Below are positions 24,712 through 33,736 of a DNA stretch of 64,000 nucleotides, piece after piece; the first letter of the stretch is position 1; every line of letters starts with the position of its first letter. The notes under the pieces are model-generated. The model worked only from the letters and a program-made list of their open reading frames with translations. It made no database searches and was not told the origin of the DNA. The position numbers were made by a program, and so were the translations under genes. This stretch comes from Tannerella serpentiformis. GTDB taxonomy: Bacteria > Bacteroidota > Bacteroidia > Bacteroidales > Tannerellaceae. The stretch is from NCBI RefSeq assembly GCF_003033925.1, contig NZ_CP028365.1, positions 558,001-622,000 of the forward strand, read 5' to 3'.

Positions 24712-26898
24712 TCATTCGAATCGAATGCGATTGTCGGTGATCTTCGAGTCCTCCACCAACTTTTGAAGGGCGAAATAGCCCACGCGCGGTGCGGTGTTGG
24801 CCTCAATCTCCCGCATTTGCGCCTTCTCGTTGTAGGGCGTGGCGTCCTTCGTGCGGTTGTAGACTTGGAAGACGTAAACGCCGTTGTATCCCGCTACGGG
24901 TCCAGAGAGTGTGTTCGGCTTTGCATAGGCCACGTAGGCGTTCAGGATCGGTTCGAGTCCGATACCGTTGATGCGTGCCGTGTTCATCGTAATGAACTTC
25001 ACGGTGTCAATGCGTGAGTTCATGGCCGAAGCGTAGGCCTGAAGCGAGGTCAGGTTCTTGGCCTTCAGTGCTGCGGCTACGTCCTCGCTCTTCTTGCGCA
25101 TGGCCAGTTCACGACGGATCAGCGGGGCCACGGTCTCAAACGATTGATAACCCTCTTTCAACACATCGCGCAGGATAGCCACGACGTAGGTCGTCTTGTA
25201 ATCGCTCGTGCCTGGGATGCGCGACTTGCACTCCTTGATGTCGGACACCTTGCCTTTCGACTTGTTCTCAAAGGCCCAGCGCACTACCTGGCGGGCATCT
25301 TGGATCATGCCCAGCTGATGGTCTTCACCCGTTACGGTCACGTCTGGCGTCAACTCATAGCCATTCTCTTTAGCGGCAGCAGCGATCTGATCAGCCGTTT
25401 TATTCTTCGCCACAAAAGCGTTGAGGTCGTTGAAGACCTTGCTGTAAGTCTTGTTGGTCGGGCGCACATCCATGTAGACGACGGCTACCTTATACTTCGA
25501 TACGGCGGCGGTACGCTCCGTCACCTTCAGCAGGTGATAGCCATTGTTGGTCTTGACCAGCGTCGGCTGGTTGATAGGGGCGCTGAAGACTTCACGGTCG
25601 AAGTCCTTGCCAAGGTTGGCTTGGGTAAGAGAGGCCTCGGTAAGCCAACCCAGATCGCCACCATTCTCGGCCGATCCGAAGGAGGAGTACTTCTTGGCCA
25701 GCTCGGCAAAGTCGGCGCCGCCCTTGAGCAGCGTCATGAGGCTGTCGGCCAGTCGGGTTAGGTCAGCGGTAATCGATCCGCTGGGGGCAGCCAGGAAGAT
25801 GTCGCTGATTTTGGCGGAGTCCGGTGCAGACTTGCGACCGAGGAGCTTGTAGAGGCGATAGCTGTCATCCTTGAAGATCGGGCCTTCCATAGTGCCCACT
25901 TCAGCATTCTGAACGAAGCGTTTGAGGTCTTCGTCTCGCATATCGTTTTCGGAGATATAGAAGTCCATGTATGGCGTGCGGGAATATTTCGAGATCACAT
26001 TCTCCACGCTGCTGCTACTGTCCGTAGCGGCAAGCTGCGCACGGGCCTCCTGCATGTCTTTATTGATGGCGTCGTAATCTTCCTTGCTCGGGCGAACCTC
26101 GACGGCCAGGTAATCGATCACGCGCGAATCTTTCTGCTTGAACTGCTCCTTGCGCTCGTTGTAGAGCTTGCGAATGGCCGACTCGTCCACCTGCACCGTA
26201 GAATCAGGTATCGAAGCCAGCGACTGCACGGCGTAAACAATGTCCGAGCTTACCACCGATCCTTCGTAAGCATCCTTGGCGTCGATGGGGTTGGCTACGA
26301 TTGCTTTCGTTAAGAGGTTCATGTATTTCTCTTGCATGCGTTGCAGCTTCATGTTCTTCTCCCAGAAGAGCCAGAAGTTGCGCATCTGCTGCATTTCTTC
26401 GCGCTGCTCTTCGGGCACAGCGTCGATGTTCTCTAAGGCCTTCAACACACCCAGTGCACGTGCCTTGCTGAATCGCCGCGTCTGTGGATCCAAAAACAGC
26501 GGATTCTGCTGCACAATCGGGGGGATGTTGTCACCTTGAATCATGTCGAAGAGCTCGTCTGACGTCACGTCAATACCGATCTTATCCGCCACGTCTTTCA
26601 TCACAATCTCACTCACGATCGAGTTATATACGCTCTGGCGGAGGTCCAGCGTCTGCTCTTCATTCAGGCTTTGGAGGCCGTACTGCAGCTTGGTGACTTC
26701 CGTCATTTCCTCGATGCGTTTTTGATATTCTTGATAGTCGACGGAGGTACCGTTGACGGTAACCACCTGGTTTTTTGATTGACGGAAATAGGTCGAACCC
26801 GAGTTCAGAAAGTCCTCGATGATGAACCCTAACAGGGCCAGACCGACGATAGTAACCAACAGCGGTGCGTGCCCTCTAATCTTCTCTAATGTAGCCAT
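24712..26898 (-). CDS. ppiD: PpiD-type periplasmic peptidyl-prolyl isomerase/chaperone
   Basis: 728 residues. One N-terminal membrane anchor (about 12-30, LLVTIVGLALLGFIIEDFL) places the body in the periplasm. A SurA_N-type chaperone region (about 40-200) is followed by a parvulin domain around 345-455 (GADFAELAKKYSSF, GGDLGWL, LVKTNNGYHLLKV). The C-terminal third is a second chaperone-like region. It assists folding of outer-membrane proteins. It is the last gene of the coaX-lptC minus-strand run. From memory, relatives often carry a CorC/haemolysin-like gene between lptC and ppiD; here there is none. Confidence 0.93.
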   Translation of the reverse strand: MATLEKIRGHAPLLVTIVGLALLGFIIEDFLNSGSTYFRQSKNQVVTVNGTSVDYQEYQKRIEEMTEVTKLQYGLQSLNEEQTLDLRQSVYNSIVSEIVMKDVADKIGIDVTSDELFDMIQGDNIPPIVQQNPLFLDPQTRRFSKARALGVLKALENIDAVPEEQREEMQQMRNFWLFWEKNMKLQRMQEKYMNLLTKAIVANPIDAKDAYEGSVVSSDIVYAVQSLASIPDSTVQVDESAIRKLYNERKEQFKQKDSRVIDYLAVEVRPSKEDYDAINKDMQEARAQLAATDSSSSVENVISKYSRTPYMDFYISENDMRDEDLKRFVQNAEVGTMEGPIFKDDSYRLYKLLGRKSAPDSAKISDIFLAAPSGSITADLTRLADSLMTLLKGGADFAELAKKYSSFGSAENGGDLGWLTEASLTQANLGKDFDREVFSAPINQPTLVKTNNGYHLLKVTERTAAVSKYKVAVVYMDVRPTNKTYSKVFNDLNAFVAKNKTADQIAAAAKENGYELTPDVTVTGEDHQLGMIQDARQVVRWAFENKSKGKVSDIKECKSRIPGTSDYKTTYVVAILRDVLKEGYQSFETVAPLIRRELAMRKKSEDVAAALKAKNLTSLQAYASAMNSRIDTVKFITMNTARINGIGLEPILNAYVAYAKPNTLSGPVAGYNGVYVFQVYNRTKDATPYNEKAQMREIEANTAPRVGYFALQKLVEDSKITDNRIRFE

Positions 26899-27032
26899 CT
26901 TTACTTCTGCAAATATGAATTGTCTTTTGATTTAGCGCGCGCAAAGGAGGTGCAAAAATTGGTATACGGCAAATTTGACGCGCTTTTTAGGTGGTGTTTG
27001 TGGGTTGTTTCGGGGGGATAAATACGTTCGTC

Positions 27033-27653
27033 TTATGTCGGCGGAAGTGGTGGCGCGACACCCATCGAATCGGACGAGGAGCGCTCATCAAAAGGGATCT
27101 CTGCTGCCGAATTAAAGATTCTGTATTGTGTCAACGCCTGATTCGATTCAAAGCCCTGCCCCGTGTTGACAAACTCGCCCTTCGTGATACGAATGAATTG
27201 GTCGGAGTAGATTTTCTCCGTGTTCTGATCCCAATAGAGGACGCTCGTTTCGAACTGTTCGCCTTGTAAGCTGCGGACACGCACGTTGCCAATTAGCTTC
27301 CAGAGCTTGCGCCGCTGATAGAAATAGGCCGTGTCGGCATCCACGCTGGCTTCGACGCGAAAGAGCGAGTCGAACTTTTCCAGATGCAGCTTTTTAGGGA
27401 AGTACCAATACGGTTCCGATGCCTCACCGAACATGTACCATTCATGCGTCTCCACCTTGTAGCGCGTGACCCCGGAGTCAGAGACGAGCGTGACCACGTC
27501 CACCGCCTTCATCGTGTAGGTGCTGTCGGGGTTGAAGCCAATTTCTACCTCCTCTTTCTTTTCGCGACTACACGAGACGATCGAGCAAAAAAGAAGCATA
27601 GCAACCGCTACAGAAGCGATTGCTATGCTGGGATTGTTTCTCTTGTGAATCAT
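27033..27653 (-). CDS. lptC: LptC-like LPS export protein (lipoprotein form)
   Basis: 206 residues from the ATG at 27651-27653. The N-terminus is a lipoprotein signal with lipobox IVSC. The remainder matches the LptC/YrbK beta-jellyroll: an MKAVDVVTLVSDSGVTRYKVE strand pair, WYFPKKLHLEKFDS, VRVRSLQGEQFETSVLYWDQ and IRITKGEFVNTGQGFES. LptC passes LPS from the LptBFG transporter to the periplasmic bridge. It is 34 bp after the TPR gene. Confidence 0.88.
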   Translation of the reverse strand: MIHKRNNPSIAIASVAVAMLLFCSIVSCSREKKEEVEIGFNPDSTYTMKAVDVVTLVSDSGVTRYKVETHEWYMFGEASEPYWYFPKKLHLEKFDSLFRVEASVDADTAYFYQRRKLWKLIGNVRVRSLQGEQFETSVLYWDQNTEKIYSDQFIRITKGEFVNTGQGFESNQALTQYRIFNSAAEIPFDERSSSDSMGVAPPLPPT

Positions 27654-27687
27654 CACCTCTTCGATGGAGGGGGGGAAGAGGTTGGAG

Positions 27688-29055
27688 TTAGCGTATCGTA
27701 GTATGCTCACCGATCCAGCCACCGACGGTGAATCCAGCGCCCTTATTCAGATCGGGGTGCATGAAGATCTCTTCCGTCGAGGGGAAATACGAGCTGTAAC
27801 GTCCGATCAGTGCATTAGCCTCAGAGGCCACCGAGGGGTCTACCGAGCGTGCCTTCTGGAGCTTGTCCACAGCGGCGTAGTAGACACATTTACGCTTCAC
27901 AGGATCGTCCGGATAGATACCGCCAGCCGTGGCTGCGTACGCATTGCCGATCAGGATATACGCCTTGCCATTGTTTGGATTGAACTCCAGCGCCTTGTAG
28001 CAGTAGGTGCGCATTTTCGGATACGCACGCTGCTGAGAAGCCAGTACGGCCAGCGTATAGTAGACGTTCTCCTTCATCTCTTTGTCCTTAGCCATGTCGG
28101 CGGCCTCCAAGAGGTAACGCTCGGCGCTGGCGTAGTCACGCTTCTTGATAGCCTGATTACCCATGCCGAAAGCAATCTCTGCCGTCTTCTCCTTCTGGTA
28201 AGCGTACTCAGAGGCTTTGAAGTAGGCCTCGATCTCCTGGCATCCAGCACGGCGGAGCAGCGTGAGGGTCTCCTTCAGGAAGTCCAGATTGTCCTTGTTG
28301 GCCTCGATCTGATCGGCGTAGATGCTCTGGAGCGTCTGACAGTCGGCGGCACCACTACCCGAGAATCCTTTCTCGATACCGGCCTTCATGGCCATCAGGT
28401 TGTCCAGCTGCTTTTGGTTGTTAGCCTCCTGAGCAGCCTTGATTTGGGTGTCGAAGATGGATGAGCAGCGGAGGAAGTCCTGCACGAATTTGGCTTTGTG
28501 TCCGGCCTCGTCCTTCTCCATCATCTTATGCGAAAGGAACATGTACTCCGATACGGCCAACTCGTCCGTCTTCTCCTTGTACTCGTCCAGCACCTGAGTC
28601 AGCCAACCGTAGGCGGCAGCGATGTCGGCCTTATCGCCCTTGAGACGGAGATAATCCTCCACCTTACGCGCCAAGATCCAGTCCTTACCATATTTCTGAT
28701 CGCCACCGAAGTATTTCACACGCTTGTCATAGACGGCCATCAGCTCATCGATGAGCGCAGCCTGCTTCGTCGGGTCTTTCTCCTGCGCAATCTTCCAATT
28801 CATGATGCGGACACCATAGAGATAGATGTCCTTCGTAGCAGCTGGGCATTCGTCGTAGGCGATCTTCCAATACGGATAGGCGTCCTGGAAGTTGTTCACC
28901 TTGGCATAAGGGATAAACAGGCTGATATTCGTCAGACACCGAATGCTGTCTTCTCCGGAACCGAATTGCGTCCCGTTGTCCACACCTTTTTGTGCATTTG
29001 CACTCATTACCGTCGCCAGGAACAGGGCGACACTCAAGAATCCTTTGATGTTCAT
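27688..29055 (-). CDS. Exported TPR-repeat protein
   Basis: 455 residues with a signal peptide (MNIKGFLSVALFLATVMSANA). Most of the chain is alpha-alpha hairpin repeats of TPR type; a clear one is AEKALEFNPNNGKAYILIG-like (CYKALEFNPNNGKAYILIG, near residues 350-368). It is conserved in this gene neighbourhood of Bacteroidetes (coaX - outer-membrane protein - TPR - lptC) and is likely an envelope assembly or scaffold factor. Partner unknown. Confidence 0.78.
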   Translation of the reverse strand: MNIKGFLSVALFLATVMSANAQKGVDNGTQFGSGEDSIRCLTNISLFIPYAKVNNFQDAYPYWKIAYDECPAATKDIYLYGVRIMNWKIAQEKDPTKQAALIDELMAVYDKRVKYFGGDQKYGKDWILARKVEDYLRLKGDKADIAAAYGWLTQVLDEYKEKTDELAVSEYMFLSHKMMEKDEAGHKAKFVQDFLRCSSIFDTQIKAAQEANNQKQLDNLMAMKAGIEKGFSGSGAADCQTLQSIYADQIEANKDNLDFLKETLTLLRRAGCQEIEAYFKASEYAYQKEKTAEIAFGMGNQAIKKRDYASAERYLLEAADMAKDKEMKENVYYTLAVLASQQRAYPKMRTYCYKALEFNPNNGKAYILIGNAYAATAGGIYPDDPVKRKCVYYAAVDKLQKARSVDPSVASEANALIGRYSSYFPSTEEIFMHPDLNKGAGFTVGGWIGEHTTIR

Positions 29056-29113
29056 ATCCTCATTGTCTTTTTGTATTCACTAATCCGAAACAAGTCTCTC
29101 TCTGTTTTCTCTT

Positions 29114-30358
29114 TCAATCTATCTTGCGTTTGAAGAACCAATACTCATTAAACGTATAACTTACCGTCAACCGGAGGTACTGCTCATCGATCAGGCCCTT
29201 GCGTTCTGGCGCCACCTTGATGTACTCCAGCGAGGCGTTGATGAACGACCGATTGTCGAGCATCGGCAGGCCTACACCCAGCGTCACTCCGTACTCCTTA
29301 TACCCACCGTTGCCATTCACCTTGACGTATGAATTGCCGTAGTGCAGACCGGCACGATAGCGAATGCGTTGCAGGTAGGCGCGGGTGAAGGCGTTGGGGA
29401 TGTATTCGCCACCGAGGCCGACGCGGATCTGATCGTTGAAGTCGCCTTCGCGGTTGTAGAACTGCGCCTTCGACCATTGCCTGTAGGAGACGTCAGCCGC
29501 CAGCACCATCCGATTGTCTCTTGTGAAGGACAGCCCCACGCCGTACATATCCGGAAGGTCGAAGCCTGCGTTGCGCATCGTGTCGCCCTCGACGACGGTG
29601 GAGAAGTCTTCGCGGAAGCTGGTCTCGTTGCTCACCGTAGTGCCGAGGCGGAGCTTGGGCGAATAGACCGCGCCGAGGGTAAGTCGATCGGTCTTCGAGA
29701 GGGGATGCGTGTATTGCAGGCCGAAGTCGTACTTGACGTTGTGTACCCGGATCTTATTCCGCCAGTAAAACGTGTTCGTCAAGTTCGTCACGCTGCTGTG
29801 GGTGATCGTCCCGAACATGTAACTGATGTTGGCGCCTATGGATAATCTCTCTTTCCACGGCGCGAATGACAGGCCCCCGTAGATTTCGTTTAATCCCCCC
29901 GTGCCGCTGAATCGATCCGTATAGCGGGTGTCGCCCTGGCTGGGCGCGGTATAGTTGTAACCGACGGACGAGAAAGGCAGGAGGCCGATACTAACGGCCA
30001 GGCGACGATGGAGTGGGAACTGCATAGCAGCGTAATTGAAGCCGCCATTGAGGTCGCGCTGCCGATGGGTGCCATCGTTGAACCAGGACATTTGCGCCGA
30101 TATGCCGCCGTCGAAAAGGAAGGTCAGCGAGTCCATGCCGGTGTACGACGCGGGGTTCATCGGATTGATTTGGCGTGCGGAGCGGAGGCCGTATCCGATG
30201 CCGCCCATCGCTCGCCCGGCCGCAAAGGAGCGGTCGGCCTGCATGCCATATCCGAAACGTGTATAAGGGGAGTTTGTGCTGTTTTGTGCCATCATCGGCA
30301 GGGCGCCACAAAGGAGGATGCCAAGGAGGAGGGAGAGGACTGACCTACTTGTCTTCAT
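29114..30358 (-). CDS. Outer-membrane beta-barrel protein
   Basis: 414 residues from the ATG at 30356-30358 (a TTG lies three codons upstream). Signal peptide LLLGILLCGALPMMAQ, then SPYTRFGYG, alternating hydrophobic strands throughout, and a C-terminal strand ending EYWFFKRKID. It resembles the FadL/OmpP1-like conserved outer-membrane proteins found beside coaX in Bacteroidetes. Transport role not shown. It overlaps the end of coaX by 14 bp, so it is translationally coupled. Confidence 0.75.
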   Translation of the reverse strand: MKTSRSVLSLLLGILLCGALPMMAQNSTNSPYTRFGYGMQADRSFAAGRAMGGIGYGLRSARQINPMNPASYTGMDSLTFLFDGGISAQMSWFNDGTHRQRDLNGGFNYAAMQFPLHRRLAVSIGLLPFSSVGYNYTAPSQGDTRYTDRFSGTGGLNEIYGGLSFAPWKERLSIGANISYMFGTITHSSVTNLTNTFYWRNKIRVHNVKYDFGLQYTHPLSKTDRLTLGAVYSPKLRLGTTVSNETSFREDFSTVVEGDTMRNAGFDLPDMYGVGLSFTRDNRMVLAADVSYRQWSKAQFYNREGDFNDQIRVGLGGEYIPNAFTRAYLQRIRYRAGLHYGNSYVKVNGNGGYKEYGVTLGVGLPMLDNRSFINASLEYIKVAPERKGLIDEQYLRLTVSYTFNEYWFFKRKID

Positions 30359-31079
30359 TATATTCAATAATTCGATTTAATCCGAGCCACACTAAATTTT
30401 CAGAGGCAAAGGTGCGGCATTTGAGCCTTCTATCAAAATAGGGGGCATGTCCGCCGGTGAGGAAGACAGCCGCATGAGGGTGCTTGGCGTGCATGGTCTC
30501 GATGTAGCCATTCATCTCGTAGACAATGCCGCGGACGACGCCCGAGAGGATCGCCTCTTCGGTGGTGACGCCCAGATCGGGCACCTCGTCGCGCTCGCTG
30601 ATGAGGGGTAGGCGACGGGTGTAATCGTGCAGGGCACGGAAGCGGGTGGTGAGGCCGGGCGAGATGTTTCCGCCCACGAAATGGCCCGGCGGGAGGACGA
30701 CGTCGTACGTGATGGCCGTACCCGCATCGATGATCAACAGCGGCACCTCTGGGCGGAGCGTCCAGGCCCCAACGGCAGCGGCGATGCGGTCGCGGCCGAG
30801 GGTCTCGGGCGTACGATAGCCGAGGGTGATGGGTAGGCGGATCGTCGGGTCGTCATTGAGGGAGAGGAAGCGGCAGAGGCGCCGGCGGAGCAACGGGAGC
30901 CAGGCGGGATCGGGCGTGGCGACGGAGGCGATGATGCCGCGCTCGGGGCGGTATCGATCGATGAGTGCAGCGAGCTCCTCCGACGTCAGGCGGGAGCAGG
31001 CGGCGGTGTAGACGGCCTCTCCGCGGTCGACGAGGACAATTTTCGTGGCCGTGTTGCCTTGATCCAATATGAGATTCAT
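30345..31079 (-). CDS. coaX: Type III pantothenate kinase
   Basis: 244 residues. First step of coenzyme A synthesis: ATP-dependent phosphorylation of pantothenate. The three CoaX motifs are present: DQGNTATK (6-13), GRDR (95-98) with the following AAAVGA, and IIDAGTAITYD (116-126). Length is typical. Probably first gene of the envelope operon that runs leftward to ppiD. Confidence 0.93.
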   Translation of the reverse strand: MNLILDQGNTATKIVLVDRGEAVYTAACSRLTSEELAALIDRYRPERGIIASVATPDPAWLPLLRRRLCRFLSLNDDPTIRLPITLGYRTPETLGRDRIAAAVGAWTLRPEVPLLIIDAGTAITYDVVLPPGHFVGGNISPGLTTRFRALHDYTRRLPLISERDEVPDLGVTTEEAILSGVVRGIVYEMNGYIETMHAKHPHAAVFLTGGHAPYFDRRLKCRTFASENLVWLGLNRIIEYNEDK

Positions 31080-31907
31080 CTAAAAACGAGTTACGAGCGA
31101 ATGGTTACGAGTTACAAGAGCTAAGTGACCGTAGATTGGGGGTCGAAAGCGGCGGCAAAGAAAGAGAAAAGCGAAAGCGAACATCCGACGGTGATCACGA
31201 TGAGGCTGTCTGACGTTGTAAAGCCGCTCACGGGATAAAAATTCAGATCTTCGTGCACGCACATCAATCTTTGATGAATTATCTATACTGAAAAATGCAC
31301 ACACATATAGGATGTTATATTCGTTTGAAATTCATCCTGCACACACGAAATAGCAAATAACTATATGCTAAATAATTCGTGTATACCTATCGCAACACAA
31401 AAATAGATTATAGATTTCACTCCAAGCATGTACAGTTAAGAATGATCATATCTATATATTCATCCATACCATAGAATAGAATATCATCTATATGCAGTTC
31501 ATACTGCATGGATTTTAATTACTATACAATATGATTAAACTATACACGCATGGAAGTGAACATAGATATCATATTCATATAATATACATGCGCGCACAGA
31601 AATAATCAAATCATTTTTTCTTATCTCCGTGACATCATGAAGTAGAGAACTCTATCTGATCTATTTTATAGGACATCCATATAATCATAGAGATAAGTAA
31701 ATACAGATTCATGTTCGCGCACGAAGCGAATAAGATCATTTTAGACTTATCTTTGTGGCATCAAACAGAGATAAAACGAAAGGATGAGAACCTATTGCGA
31801 GGTCACACGACAGCGAAAATATTTCAGCGAAAGCTCCTCCAACGATCATCGACCCAAACGATTTTTGGTGGAACCTTTCTGCAAACGGAACTTACACCAT
31901 TAATTAT
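31080..31907. other. 828-bp AT-rich intergenic region
   Basis: From about 31210 the base composition drops sharply in GC relative to the GC-rich genes on both sides. It has TATA-rich text and one perfect dyad, ATGCAGT-TCAT-ACTGCAT (31492-31509). Two imperfect direct copies of a segment (CGCGCAC...ATCATTTT...TTATCT...GTG.CATCA) start at 31591 and 31716. The second contains TATCTTTG (31748-31755), a plausible -7 box for the rightward genes. No gene is convincing here. Confidence 0.6.
31748..31755 (+). promoter_or_regulatory. candidate -7 box (TATCTTTG) for the third DUF6261 gene
   Basis: A match to TAnnTTTG, 152 bp before the ATG at 31908. No TTTG at the usual -33 distance. Confidence 0.35.
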
Positions 31908-32645
31908 ATGAAGGAGATCGATTATCCCGACATGAGGCGTGCGAACAACGGGGCGCATGGCATGTTCATGCAATCAGTCAGCGAGCGGCTGGAGAAGGAA
32001 TCGGAGGTGATGAAAAACGCCGTGATGCAACGGGCGGCTATGGCGCTGAAGGCAGCTATGGAAGAGGAATCACTCTATCTGGGACGGTCACGCAAAAGCC
32101 TACTGACGGACGAAATCAAGACTGCGGACAAGGAGCGAGATGGCCTACTAACGGGCCTCCGTGCCACGGTGCGCGGACTTCGGCGTCTGCCCGATCCTGA
32201 GAAGGCCAAGGCTGCTCAAGAATTGGAGGTGATGCTGAGCGGCAACCGGGTAAAACGCAGCATGCAGCTGGATCGCGAAACAGGCATGATCACGAAGCTC
32301 ACGGAGGAGCTGGAAACGACGTATGCCTCGCAAGTGTCACTACTTAGCATAGGCCTGTTCGTGAGTGGGCTCAAAGCGGCCAACGAGCGGGTGAAAGGCC
32401 TAATCGACGAACGATCAAATGGCGAGGTGGAGCGTAAACCGGCGGCTATGCAGCAGGCGCGGCTGCGGACCGATGCGGCCTTTAGGCAGGTGGCCCGGGT
32501 GGCCAACGCCATGGCTGTGCTGGAGGACGAAGCGGTGGTGGCGCCGTTCATCAACTTCGTGAACGAGCTGGTGCGGCGCTATCGGCAGCAGGTCTTCCCC
32601 AAACGGAAAAAGAAGGCGGAAAGCACAAAGACGGAAAACGCATGA
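31908..32645 (+). CDS. DUF6261-like protein without the Lys/Pro tail
   Basis: 245 residues, helical and charged. It aligns with the first 240 residues of the other two family members (an ERDGLL block at about 72, a following RGLRRLPDPEKAKAA segment, and LRTDAAFRQV near 195). It ends in a short basic tail (RKKKAESTKTENA) instead of PKEPK repeats. Its stop overlaps the acyltransferase start (ATGA), so it leads the polysaccharide operon. Confidence 0.65.
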   Translation: MKEIDYPDMRRANNGAHGMFMQSVSERLEKESEVMKNAVMQRAAMALKAAMEEESLYLGRSRKSLLTDEIKTADKERDGLLTGLRATVRGLRRLPDPEKAKAAQELEVMLSGNRVKRSMQLDRETGMITKLTEELETTYASQVSLLSIGLFVSGLKAANERVKGLIDERSNGEVERKPAAMQQARLRTDAAFRQVARVANAMAVLEDEAVVAPFINFVNELVRRYRQQVFPKRKKKAESTKTENA

Positions 32646-33640
32646 CAAAGCGAACCTACAACAGCATCGATGTGGCCAAATTGGTCAGCGCCTTTTTCGT
32701 GGCCGCCATCCACGCCAATCCCTTCAGCGGCCTCAGCTCCACGATTGCCATCAGCCTGTTTGCCCGCATGGCGGTGCCCTTTTTCTTCATGGTGAGCGCC
32801 TTTTTCTTCTTCCGGGCGGGGTGCGACGGGGAGAAGCTCGTCGCCTATCTGAAGCGCTTAGGGCGCCTGTATCTGATCTGGTTCATCGTCGGACTGCCGG
32901 TCATCATCAAGCGCTCATTCCTCGATCATGAGGGTGGATTCGGAGCGGATCTGCTCGTCCTGATTCGCAACTTTTTTCTGGGCAGCACCTTCCGCGGCTC
33001 CTGGTTCGTCATGGCGCTGATGATAGCCATCCCGTTGGTGTACGCCATCAGCAAACGGCTATCCACGCGGTGGGCCATCGGCATCGGGGCGCTCTGCTAC
33101 CTGCCCGTGACGTTGCTCTCGAACTACCACAACTATCTGCCAGCGGGCGTCCAGCAATTCCACGACTGGACGGTGGCCACTTTCGGCCCGATACAATTCA
33201 CCTTTTTGGCTGCCATCGTGTTTTGCAGCATCGGCAAATACCTCTCGGAAAAGCAAGACGCCATCGAGCGGATACCACGTTGGGCGACTGACACGGCTTT
33301 ACTGCTAAGCATGGCCGGTGCGGCCCTCGAGGTGCTCTCTCACACGGCTTTTTCGGACGACACCTACTTCATGTTAGTGCCCGTGACGACCCTGCTTCTG
33401 GTGTTCGTTTTGCGTCATGAGGTGCATTGGAAGGTGAACTACGCCTTCATCCGCAATCAAAGTACAGTGACCTACTTCGCTCACTTCACCTTCATCAACT
33501 TCCTGGACGACATCATCGGCCTTGAGATGCACACGTGGCTGTTCTACGTTTTGGTCGTGGCGCCGTGCTTCTTCCTGACCATCTTCATGCGATGGATCGC
33601 GGAGAAGAAGTACTTCGGCTGGGTGAAGTACAGTTTCTAA
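32642..33640 (+). CDS. Acyltransferase family 3 membrane protein
   Basis: 332 residues, about ten membrane segments. The N-terminal motif SIDVAKLVSAFFVAAIHAN contains the family His (His24). It fits OafA/NodX-type O-acyltransferases that decorate surface glycans. Start overlaps the DUF6261 stop by 4 bp. Acceptor unknown; the neighbouring glycan genes suggest a surface polysaccharide. Confidence 0.85.
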   Translation: MTKRTYNSIDVAKLVSAFFVAAIHANPFSGLSSTIAISLFARMAVPFFFMVSAFFFFRAGCDGEKLVAYLKRLGRLYLIWFIVGLPVIIKRSFLDHEGGFGADLLVLIRNFFLGSTFRGSWFVMALMIAIPLVYAISKRLSTRWAIGIGALCYLPVTLLSNYHNYLPAGVQQFHDWTVATFGPIQFTFLAAIVFCSIGKYLSEKQDAIERIPRWATDTALLLSMAGAALEVLSHTAFSDDTYFMLVPVTTLLLVFVLRHEVHWKVNYAFIRNQSTVTYFAHFTFINFLDDIIGLEMHTWLFYVLVVAPCFFLTIFMRWIAEKKYFGWVKYSF

Positions 33641-33668
33641 CCGTGTAGACGCCTCCCCTCCGGCACGC

Positions 33669-33702
33669 TTTTGCAAAGGTTTAGCCCCCCGGCTTACTTT
33701 TG
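33669..33702 (+). promoter_or_regulatory. Promoter with both Bacteroidetes elements
   Basis: TTTTG ends at 33673 and TACTTTTG spans 33695-33702, a 21-bp spacing that fits the Bacteroidetes -33/-7 pair. It lies in the only gap of the glycan cluster and would start a transcript about 30 bp before the ATG at 33737. Confidence 0.8.
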
Positions 33703-33736
33703 CCGCGCTCTTAGGAACAACAGTAAAAACCACACG

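Noticed and set aside
31080-31304. Minus-strand gene downstream of the AT-rich region
   Set aside because: Poor composition and no family signal; probably chance.
31711-31911. Plus-strand gene of 66 codons before the third DUF6261 gene
   Set aside because: Spans the putative promoter and direct repeat; Arg/Lys/Thr-rich without pattern.
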